Assembly: GCF_024436375.1 (NCBI RefSeq)
Contig: NZ_JAFMZM010000008.1
Location: 62,001 to 126,000 of the forward strand
Reading direction: 5' to 3'
DNA: 64,000 bases
Origin: Nocardioides astragali
Lineage (GTDB): Bacteria; Actinomycetota; Actinomycetes; Propionibacteriales; Nocardioidaceae
Under the pieces are notes generated by a model. That model saw only the letters and a list, made by a program, of their open reading frames with translations. It was not told where the DNA came from and did not search any database. Of the stretch, positions 57,544 through 64,000 are shown one piece after another (position 1 is the first letter of the stretch; each line of letters starts with the position of its first letter). Both the position numbers and the translations under genes were made by a program.

Positions 57544-59054
57544 TGGAATGCTCCGATCAGCTCGAGGGCGCGCCGGGTGGCTGCCGCGTTGGACAGGTGG
57601 ACCTCCGCGCCTGCGGCGACAAGTGCCTCGCGCTGCGCCGACAGGCCCTGCGGGTCGAGGTCGGTGCCGACCAGGCTGACGATGACCGGGATCGGCCGGT
57701 CCTTCCGTGCCGCCGAGATGGCGGGCGCGAGCAGGGCGGCCGGGTCGGGCTCGGCGCCGTGTCCGAGGACGAGGTCGAGCAGGATGACGCCGGTGGCCGG
57801 GTCGGCGGCGGCCCGGGCCAGCTGGTCGTTGCGCAGTGTCGGGTCGATCATCGGGTGCGCGCGGCCCTGGGTCAGGGCGTCGTCGCCGAAGTCGACCATC
57901 GTGTGGTCGTCCACGAGCAGCTCGTCCGGGACGAGAGCCAGGTCGCCGGAAAGCGGGATGTTGCTGCGGATCGGGCCCAGGGCCTCGGTGGCCATCAGCA
58001 TCGACTCGTCGCACAGGGTGCCCCCGACGAAGAGCCCGCGGAGCAGGGGACCTGTGGCCGGCCCGGTGTTGTCGGCGCCGTGCACCGGCCACTCGGGCGC
58101 GGTGTGGCCGAGCCGGTCGAGCACCGCCTCGGCGACGGCGGTGAGGTCGCGCTGCCCGCGTCCCAGCAGACCCAGCTCGACCGGGGTGTCCAGTGCCTCC
58201 GCCTCGCGCGCGAGCGCGTCGGCGACCTCCGGTGCCGGCGGCTTGGACACGACGACGACCAGGTCGACGTCCGGGTCGGTGTCGAGGCGGCGTAGCGCCT
58301 CGCGGGTGGCGAGCCCGCCCACGGCGGCCGACAGGTCGCGCCCGCCCACCCCCAGCGCGTGGCGTACGCCGACGCCGTCCCGGCCCTGACCGGCGAGCGC
58401 GTCGCCGGCGTGGTGAAGCAGCGCCAGCAGCTGCTGGCAGCCGGTCCCGGAAGCGGCGACGAGGGCGATCCGGCCCGGGCGGACGGTGTTGGCGAAACCC
58501 AGCCCGACGCCGTCGATGACCGCGGTGCCGCAGTCGGGTCCCATGACCAGCGCGCCCCGCTCGGCGGCGTACGTCTTGAGGGCGACCTCCTCGGCCACCG
58601 GCACGTTGTCGCTGAAGATCATCACGTCGTGCCCGGCCTCGATCGCGTCCATCGCCTCGACGGTGGCGCTGGCACCCGGCACGGAGACCAGGACGACGGC
58701 ACCGGCGCCGCTGCGGCGCAGCGCGGACGCGGTGGTGCGAGGCGGTGCGACCGCGCTGGCGCCCGAGGTGGGACGGGTCGGGACCAGCGCGGCGTCGACC
58801 GCGGCGAGCGCGGTGGCGACGTCGGCGTCGTCGTCGAGGCGCAGGGCGACGACCATGTCGTTGGGCGAGGAGTCAGGTACGTCGAACCCCATCCCGGCGA
58901 GCACCTCGAGGTTGAGGCCGGTGGCCATCGCGACCTGGGCCGTCACCACCCCCGGCGCGGCCTGCACCGCCCGGCTCACCTGGAGCAGGGTCACCGAGTC
59001 GGCGTAGGCGCCGCTCCGGAGCTCGACGTGGTCCTTCATCCGTGGGGTGGTCAT
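57540..59054 (-). CDS. allF: Oxamate carbamoyltransferase subunit AllF/FdrA
   Basis: The 504-residue FdrA-family protein resembles succinyl-CoA synthetase subunits in fold. It has GAGAVVLVSVPGASATVEAM, GALVMGPDCGTAVIDGVG and VALVAASGTGCQQLLALL, the CoA-ligase-like loops of the family, plus GLFVGGTLCDESM in the second half. It is the middle gene of allH-allF-allG and forms the enzyme core with AllG and AllH. The ATG at 59054 overlaps the allH stop by 4 bp, with GGGAGGG upstream. The role follows from E. coli allFGH. Confidence 0.85.
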   Translation of the reverse strand: MTTPRMKDHVELRSGAYADSVTLLQVSRAVQAAPGVVTAQVAMATGLNLEVLAGMGFDVPDSSPNDMVVALRLDDDADVATALAAVDAALVPTRPTSGASAVAPPRTTASALRRSGAGAVVLVSVPGASATVEAMDAIEAGHDVMIFSDNVPVAEEVALKTYAAERGALVMGPDCGTAVIDGVGLGFANTVRPGRIALVAASGTGCQQLLALLHHAGDALAGQGRDGVGVRHALGVGGRDLSAAVGGLATREALRRLDTDPDVDLVVVVSKPPAPEVADALAREAEALDTPVELGLLGRGQRDLTAVAEAVLDRLGHTAPEWPVHGADNTGPATGPLLRGLFVGGTLCDESMLMATEALGPIRSNIPLSGDLALVPDELLVDDHTMVDFGDDALTQGRAHPMIDPTLRNDQLARAAADPATGVILLDLVLGHGAEPDPAALLAPAISAARKDRPIPVIVSLVGTDLDPQGLSAQREALVAAGAEVHLSNAAATRRALELIGAFQ

Positions 59055-59830
59055 GCAGCCCTCCCGGGGCGATCGCTGGGATGGTCGGTGGCGAGCGAGG
59101 TCAGCCCGAGCTGGGCGCCCGCGAGCAGGCCCGCACCCGAGGTGGCGCCGACGGCCAGCAGGGCCTCTGTTGAGGTGGAGCCGGGGTCGCTCAGCCAGGC
59201 GGCCAGCTGGGGCAGGACCTCGCCACGCAGGGCGCAGTCCAGCAGGGTCGCGGAGAGCAGCGTGGTGACGCCGAGCCGGCGGCGTAAGGCAGCGGCGAGC
59301 ACGGGGTCGGGGCGGCCGGCCGCGGCGCGCGCGGCGAACCACCCGGCGAGCACGTCGTCGCCCAGCGGGGTGAGCCCCGGACCGCGCCCGAGCAACAGGT
59401 CGAGGTGGCGGGCCGTGAGGTGGCCGTCGGTGGGCAGGTCCGTGCCCAGGCCCTGTCGCACGAGCGGGGCGAGCGACCACGCCCTCGGGCTCTCGTGGCC
59501 CGCGACGGTGGGCACGGCGACGTCGGCCAACCGCGTCACGCGGACCTCGTGGTCACCCACGTGCAGCACGCCACCCTCGACCCGGACGCTAGCCGGACCC
59601 AGCACCTTCAGGTCGGGGATGGTCGACCAGAGCGCGCACGGCACCCGGGTCGCCGACACGGAGACCAGCCCGACGCACCGGCCGTCGAGGTCGGCGTAGA
59701 TCGCGGAGCTGCTCGCGTGCAGCACCGGGCGGGGCCCGTCGGGTGCTGCGGCCAGTCGCTCCCGCACCCGCAGGGGTGCCGCCGCCGGGACCACGCCGGA
59801 GATCGCGCCGGAGATCACGCCAGAGGTCAC
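59051..59830 (-). CDS. allH: Oxamate carbamoyltransferase subunit AllH (DUF2877)
   Basis: The 259-residue protein carries the DUF2877 hallmark GRGPGLTPLGDDVLAG at 148-163, followed by a helical C-terminal part. In E. coli AllH (YlbF) completes the oxamate carbamoyltransferase with AllF and AllG, giving oxamate and carbamoyl phosphate from oxalurate. It is the first gene of the operon. The start is GTG with TAGCGT seven bases upstream, a leaderless pattern, and the promoter is back to back with that of pucR. Confidence 0.83.
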   Translation of the reverse strand: MTSGVISGAISGVVPAAAPLRVRERLAAAPDGPRPVLHASSSAIYADLDGRCVGLVSVSATRVPCALWSTIPDLKVLGPASVRVEGGVLHVGDHEVRVTRLADVAVPTVAGHESPRAWSLAPLVRQGLGTDLPTDGHLTARHLDLLLGRGPGLTPLGDDVLAGWFAARAAAGRPDPVLAAALRRRLGVTTLLSATLLDCALRGEVLPQLAAWLSDPGSTSTEALLAVGATSGAGLLAGAQLGLTSLATDHPSDRPGRAA

Positions 59831-59837
59831 CAGACAG

Positions 59838-59860
59838 ACGCTAGCGGCCCGTGGCAGACT
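59838..59860. promoter_or_regulatory. Divergent -10 elements of allH and pucR
   Basis: On the minus strand TAGCGT (59838-59843) serves allH; on the plus strand CAGACT (59855-59860) suits pucR, whose leader of about 29 nt then holds AAGGAAGGG (59881-59889). The 65-bp gap is the natural place for PucR control of both genes. Confidence 0.45.
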
Positions 59861-59895
59861 CGCGAATGTGAGGACCTGACAAGGAAGGGCATGAA

Positions 59896-61167
59896 GTGGG
59901 CCAAGACTTGATGAACGACCCGGAGGCGGTCGCGGCGCTGGAGCGCGCCGATGCGCTGCACACCGCGCTGACCCACATCGTCCTCGAGGGCGGAGACCTG
60001 GCTCGGATCGCCGAGGCCGTGGGCGACGCGCTGGGCTGCGGGGTGGTCTTCACCTCGACGGACGGCCGCGAGCGAGCCGCCCACCTCGACGAGGGGCAGC
60101 GGACTGCGCTGGCCGACGCCGGCCTGCTCGACCCGACGGGCCGACTGCGCGTGGAGCGCATCGACCCGGACGGGACGGCGGTCGGCGACGGCGAGGCACT
60201 CGTACGCCGGGTGGTGGCCGCGGGGGTCGACCTCGCCCGGCTGGTCGCGCTGCGGCCGGACGGCAGGATCCACTCCTCCGACGCGCATGCCCTCGAGCGG
60301 GCCGCGATCGTGGCCGCGCTCCTGGTGACCCGCGTCGAGGCCATCACCGCGGTGGAGAACAAGTACCGGGGCGACTTCCTGCGCGACGTGTTCCTCGGGC
60401 GCGCGGGGGAGGAGGACTACGTCGCCGAGCACGCACAGGCGTTCGGCTGGCACCTCGACCGCCCGGTCATGGTCGTCGTCGCCGTGCTCGACCCGGACGC
60501 GATCGCCGCCCTCAACCCGACCGCGGAGGACCGGCAGGCATGGAACGACCGCTTCGCCCACGCCTGGCGGCAGGTCACCTCCAGCGTCGACGAGAGCATC
60601 GCCTCGGTCGCCTTCAGCCGGGAGGTGGTCACCCTCGTCCCGGTCGATCCGACGCAGGACGCGGCACGTGCCGTTGCGGCCGTCGACCGGCTCACGGAGG
60701 CAGTGCGCGGCGACCGCGGCGGTGGGCGGATCGCCTTCTCGGCGGGCGTGAGCCGGGTCGCGCACGGCCTGGGCGAGCTGCCCGAGGCCTACCGGCAGGC
60801 CCAGCGCGCGGTCGAGATCGGACGCCGGGTGAACGGCGGTGGATCGGTGACCCGGTTCGACCAGCTCGGCCTTCATCGCCTGCTCGCGCTGGTGCCCGAC
60901 AGCGCCGAGCTGACGGCGTTCGCAGCCGACGTGCTCGGCCCCCTCGCCGAGAGGACGCCAGAGGCGGCCGACCTGCGCGAGACGCTGCAGGTGCTGCTCG
61001 ACACCAACTTCAACGTGGCCGAGGCGGCGCGCGCCCAGTTCTTCCACTACAACACGATGCGCTACCGCGTGGGCAAGCTCCAGCGGATCCTCGGTCCGGT
61101 GGCGACCGATCCGCACCTCCGCCTCGACGTGGCGGTCGCGCTGCGGGCACTGGAGATCGTGGGCTAG
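59896..61167 (+). CDS. pucR: PucR-family purine catabolism regulator
   Basis: The 423-residue protein is a PucR/CdaR-type regulator: an N-terminal sensing region of about 280 residues, a GGDEF-like fold portion in the middle, and a C-terminal helix-turn-helix with LLDTNFNVAEAARAQFFHYN and TMRYRVGKLQRILG. PucR regulators respond to purine breakdown products such as allantoin. The GTG at 59896 follows AAGGAAGGG; the ATG at 59911 is the alternative. It faces allHFG, which it likely controls. Confidence 0.88.
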   Translation: MGQDLMNDPEAVAALERADALHTALTHIVLEGGDLARIAEAVGDALGCGVVFTSTDGRERAAHLDEGQRTALADAGLLDPTGRLRVERIDPDGTAVGDGEALVRRVVAAGVDLARLVALRPDGRIHSSDAHALERAAIVAALLVTRVEAITAVENKYRGDFLRDVFLGRAGEEDYVAEHAQAFGWHLDRPVMVVVAVLDPDAIAALNPTAEDRQAWNDRFAHAWRQVTSSVDESIASVAFSREVVTLVPVDPTQDAARAVAAVDRLTEAVRGDRGGGRIAFSAGVSRVAHGLGELPEAYRQAQRAVEIGRRVNGGGSVTRFDQLGLHRLLALVPDSAELTAFAADVLGPLAERTPEAADLRETLQVLLDTNFNVAEAARAQFFHYNTMRYRVGKLQRILGPVATDPHLRLDVAVALRALEIVG

Positions 61168-61622
61168 GGCACCAGCACCTTCTCGTAGAAGACCCGGACG
61201 AGCCCCTGCTCGCCCCCGCGAAGCGTCTCGACGTAGCCGTTGCGTTCGTACAGCCGCTGGTTCTCGACCATGGACTCGTGGGTGTAGAGACGGATGCGCG
61301 TACGACCCGTGGCCACGGCCCGCTCCTCAGCCAGGACGAGCAGCGCACGCCCGAGCCCCAGCCCGTGGTGGGAGGGGAGCACGGCGACGTTCTCCAGGAG
61401 CATGCTGTCGGCCTCCCCGACCAGGAGCAGGAAGCCGACGACCTCCCCGTCGGAGGACTCGGCGACCCATGCCTCGGAGTCGGACACGGCGGCTGCGTAG
61501 TCGGCGTCCAGCGGTCCTGGACGCCGACCACCCATGCGGGACAGGTACGGCGTGTACGCCAGCTCCGCGACGTGCTGCATCCGCGGAGCGTCATCGGCAG
61601 TGGCCCGACGAAGGTTCAGCAC
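61164..61622 (-). CDS. GNAT-family N-acetyltransferase
   Basis: The 152-residue protein has the GNAT acetyl-CoA loop in HHGLGLGRALLVLAEE (Q/RxxGxG/A type), the preceding strand LLENVAVLPSHH and the C-terminal LYERNGYVET. Acceptor unknown. The GTG at 61622 is preferred, with GACGAT six bases upstream; the frame is open further but lacks a start in context. Its stop overlaps that of pucR by 3 bases. Confidence 0.88.
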   Translation of the reverse strand: MLNLRRATADDAPRMQHVAELAYTPYLSRMGGRRPGPLDADYAAAVSDSEAWVAESSDGEVVGFLLLVGEADSMLLENVAVLPSHHGLGLGRALLVLAEERAVATGRTRIRLYTHESMVENQRLYERNGYVETLRGGEQGLVRVFYEKVLVP

Positions 61623-61671
61623 CCGCCGATCGTCCCAGCCGCGAGCATGGGGCGTCAGGCGTGCAGACCGT

Positions 61672-61968
61672 TCAGGCTCCCCTGCAGGAATCGCCGGGGT
61701 GCAGGCCCATGGCTGCCAGGATCGCGCGCACCTCCGGGGGGATGCTGCCCCAGTTCTGCACGACTCCCGGCTGAACAGGCGCGTCGAAATCCCCGTCGTC
61801 GTCGTGGTCCATGTCCTCGAGCCCCGAGAACGAGCAGATCGAGCTCGCGATGTGGTCCTTGACCGGGGTCGGTTCCCCGTTTCCGCCGCGTTCGCCGGCG
61901 AACGCAGTCCCGCTGGTGGCACCCACCATGCCAAGGGTCATCACCAGCACACCCAGGGTCCTCTTCAT
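61672..61968 (-). CDS. Small secreted hypothetical protein
   Basis: The 98-residue protein has a signal peptide (MKRTLGVLVMTLGMVGATSG to about AFAG, residue 25), then a short acidic domain of about 70 residues with a Cys pair and a run DMDHDDDGDFD. It would be exported. AGGAG lies eight bases before the ATG. A -10-like TAGCGT (62020-62025) gives a leader of about 45 nt containing the palindrome GCGTCCGGACGC (61991-62002). I do not recognise the family. Confidence 0.65.
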   Translation of the reverse strand: MKRTLGVLVMTLGMVGATSGTAFAGERGGNGEPTPVKDHIASSICSFSGLEDMDHDDDGDFDAPVQPGVVQNWGSIPPEVRAILAAMGLHPGDSCRGA

Positions 61969-62236
61969 AGGTCATTCTCCTCGCTGTCGTGCGTCCGGAC
62001 GCCCGAGAGACGCGCCAGGACGCTAGATCCGGACCGAGGCCGAGGCGCGTTCGCCTGCGGGACTTGCCCGAATGTGGTGACGGCGGGCCAGTGACGTTCC
62101 CCCGTCGCCCCGCGGAAGAACTTGTCGTCATGTGCGGCGTTCCTTCGGCACATGTCGCCAGTGAGGGTGTGTGATGTGGCGCACTAGTTTGTGGTTTCTC
62201 GGGTACCCACCCCCTGCGAGAACTGGAGGCCTGCAC

Positions 62237-63661
62237 ATGTCGATGTTCAAGTGGGAAGTGGTCGATCCCGCCCCGGGCGAGGCGGTGGCCCCCCACCAGC
62301 GACTGCCGTGGGGCAAGACGATCGGGCTCGGTGCCCAGCACGTGGTCGCCATGTTCGGCGCCACCTTCGTGTTCCCGCTCGTCATGGGACTCGACCCCAA
62401 CCTCGCCATCATGTTCTCGGGGTTCTGCACCATCCTGTTCCTGCTGATCGTGCAGAACAAGGTGCCCAGCTACCTCGGCACCAGCGCGTCCTTCGTCGCC
62501 TCCGTCGCGGCCATCCGCGCGCTCGACGAGGGCAACGACTCCTCCTACGTCACCGGCGCGATCCTGGTCGGCGGCCTCGTGCTCGCCGCCGTCGGCGTGC
62601 TGGTCCACTTCGCTGGCTCCCAGCTCATCCACCGGATCCTGCCCCCGGCAGTGACCGGGGCCGTGGTCATGCTCATCGGCTTCAACCTCGCGCCCGTGGT
62701 GGCCGGCATCTACTGGCCGCAGGACCAGTGGATCGCCCTGCTCACCGCGGCGTTCATGGTGTTCGCCGCCGTCATGCTCCCCGGCTTCTGGTCGCGGATC
62801 GCGGTCTTCCTGGCGCTGATCTTCGGCTACCTGCTGTCCTGGGTCGCCGACCTTGTGTTCGGTCCCATCACCTCCGTGCTGGGCGGCGCCACCGAGGCGA
62901 CCGAGCACGACCGCGTCTCCTGGGCCGGGGTGGAGGCCGCCAGCTGGATCGGCCTCCCGAGCGGCACGCTGGCCGACGGCGTCTCCGTGGTCCACGGCCC
63001 GTCGTTCTCACTGACCGCGATCCTGCTCGTGCTGCCCGGTGTGATCGCGCTCGTCGCCGAGAACACCGGTCACGTCAAGGCGGTCGCCGAGATGAGCGGC
63101 CAGGACCTCGACCCCTACATGGGCCGCGCCATCGGGGCCGACGGCCTCGCGACCGCGTTCGCGAGCGCATTCGGCGGCTCCCCGACCACGACGTACGCCG
63201 AGAACATCGGCGTCATGGGCGCGACGCGCGTCTACAGCACCGCTGCCTACTACGTCGCCGCGGCCGTCGCCATCCTGCTGGGTCTGTGCCCGAAGTTCGG
63301 CGCGATCGTCAATGCAACGCCGGGTGGGGTGCTCGGGGGCATCACGGTCGTGCTCTACGGGATGATCGGTCTCGTGGGAGCCAAGATCTGGGTCGAGAAC
63401 AACGTCGACTTCGGCAACCCGATCAACATGGTCGGCCTGGCGGCCGGCCTGATCGCCGGCATCGGTGGCGTGACCCTGACCTTCGGTGACGACTTCGAGC
63501 TCGGCGGCATCGCCCTCGGCACGATCCTGGTCATCGCGTTCTTCCACATGGTCAAGGGCCGCGCCGGCGAGGGCGCCGGCAGCGTGACCCGCCACACGAG
63601 CCACCCGGACTACGACGAGGGCGTCGACGACGCCGCCTCGGGAGGCTCCACCCCGCGATGA
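62237..63661 (+). CDS. NCS2-family xanthine/uracil permease
   Basis: A nucleobase-cation symporter of 474 residues with 14 predicted membrane helices. Family segments: LGAQHVVAMFGATFVFPLV, QNKVPSYLGTSASFVASV, and GGSPTTTYAENIGVMGATR (the substrate-site motif of helix 10). The start at 62237 is set by TGGAGG seven bases upstream. It overlaps a xanthine dehydrogenase FAD subunit gene by 4 bp, so purines such as xanthine are likelier substrates than uracil. Confidence 0.9.
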   Translation: MSMFKWEVVDPAPGEAVAPHQRLPWGKTIGLGAQHVVAMFGATFVFPLVMGLDPNLAIMFSGFCTILFLLIVQNKVPSYLGTSASFVASVAAIRALDEGNDSSYVTGAILVGGLVLAAVGVLVHFAGSQLIHRILPPAVTGAVVMLIGFNLAPVVAGIYWPQDQWIALLTAAFMVFAAVMLPGFWSRIAVFLALIFGYLLSWVADLVFGPITSVLGGATEATEHDRVSWAGVEAASWIGLPSGTLADGVSVVHGPSFSLTAILLVLPGVIALVAENTGHVKAVAEMSGQDLDPYMGRAIGADGLATAFASAFGGSPTTTYAENIGVMGATRVYSTAAYYVAAAVAILLGLCPKFGAIVNATPGGVLGGITVVLYGMIGLVGAKIWVENNVDFGNPINMVGLAAGLIAGIGGVTLTFGDDFELGGIALGTILVIAFFHMVKGRAGEGAGSVTRHTSHPDYDEGVDDAASGGSTPR

Positions 63662-64000
63662 AGCCCGCACCCTTCGCCTTCCTGCGCCCGTCCACCCTCG
63701 AGGAGGCCCTCGCGGCGCTCGCGGGGGAGCAGGGGGCGAAGGTGCTGGCCGGCGGTCAGTCCCTGGTCCCGCTGTTGTCCATGCGTCTGGCAGCCCCGTC
63801 GATGCTCGTCGACATCAACGCCGTGCCGGACCTCGGCCACATCGACATCGATGAGGCCGGGGTCCGGATCGGGGCCCTCGCCCGCCACGCCGAGGTCCTC
63901 GCGTCGGCCGAGGCGGCCGAGACCCAGCCGTTGCTCGCGATGGCGCTGAGCCACGTGGCCCATCCGACGATCCGCAACCGCGGGACCACCGTGGGCTCCC
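63658..64000 (+). CDS. Xanthine dehydrogenase FAD-binding subunit (partial)
   Basis: The first 114 residues of an FAD-binding domain in molybdopterin dehydrogenases: FAFLRPSTLEEALAALAG, the FAD loop VLAGGQSLVPLLSMRL and HPTIRNRGTTVGS, where Gly-Thr-Thr contacts FAD. It would pass electrons from an Fe-S subunit to the acceptor. The gene runs out of the window at base 64000. The ATG overlaps the permease stop by 4 bp, so both are one operon. Confidence 0.9.
   Translation, partial: MKPAPFAFLRPSTLEEALAALAGEQGAKVLAGGQSLVPLLSMRLAAPSMLVDINAVPDLGHIDIDEAGVRIGALARHAEVLASAEAAETQPLLAMALSHVAHPTIRNRGTTVGS

Noticed and set aside
57544..58092. Upstream extension of the allG frame
   Set aside because: The frame is open, but it lies inside allF and its translation is Arg/Gly-rich without family match; the GTG at 57543 has the coupled position and a Shine-Dalgarno.

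Overview
The window comes from a high-GC actinobacterium, most likely a Nocardioides-like member of the Propionibacteriales. Evidence: about 70% GC, strong G/C third-codon bias, many GTG starts, dense 4-bp ATGA/GTGA gene overlaps, and actinobacterial families (DUF1003, DUF3107, DUF5302, DUF1707, a DUF222/HNH 13E12-type endonuclease, MoeZ, TatB next to Mrp). I read 63 protein genes, two of them cut by the window ends. I see no rRNA, tRNA, CRISPR array, transposase or replication origin. No gene-free stretch exceeds 300 bases; the longest are 48652-48943, 61969-62236 and 38216-38473.

Layout. 1-3845: housekeeping genes (tatB, mrp, DUF1003, an MgtE-N/CBS protein), mostly on the minus strand. 3984-16749: a plus-strand run of exported phosphodiesterase-like proteins (EEP, PLD, and a large cutinase-like/RCC1/EEP fusion), followed by a LicD-methyltransferase fusion, a sulfotransferase-like protein, a coiled-coil protein, a GT2 glycosyltransferase and a YfhO-like membrane protein. 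I infer a cell-surface polymer locus. 16794-19060: acyl-CoA dehydrogenase and a second sulfotransferase-like gene. 19057-28516: a ROK regulator facing a CUT2-type sugar ABC transporter, two xylose-isomerase-like TIM barrels and a Gfo/Idh/MocA oxidoreductase, a complete uptake and catabolic operon of unknown substrate. 28551-36546: a DUF1707 protein, mesaconyl-CoA hydratase, two more sulfotransferase-like genes, a methyltransferase, MFS, phosphatase and PHP genes. 36543-39934: a patchy accessory stretch with extragenic repeats, a DUF222/HNH endonuclease and lower-GC genes. 40050-46248: nuclease, SDR, ParA-like, DEAD-box helicase, ferritin-like, GlsB, DUF3107 and TetR genes. 46387-51053: an exported M6 metalloprotease, moeZ and an exported serine protease. 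51099-56143: a DUF4129/MoxR/DUF58 membrane-associated operon running into an alkyltransferase-like protein and PlsC. 56116-64000: purine and allantoin catabolism, with allH-allF-allG (oxamate carbamoyltransferase) divergent from pucR, then an NCS2 permease coupled to a xanthine dehydrogenase FAD subunit.

Two themes cut across the window. First, at many starts a -10-like hexamer (TAGACT, TAGGAT, CAGACT, CACGAT and similar) sits 6-8 nt before the start codon with no Shine-Dalgarno, suggesting widespread leaderless transcription. Second, several strong hairpins lie at gene ends or over start sites, including a perfect 17-bp inverted repeat across the start of the DUF4129 gene.
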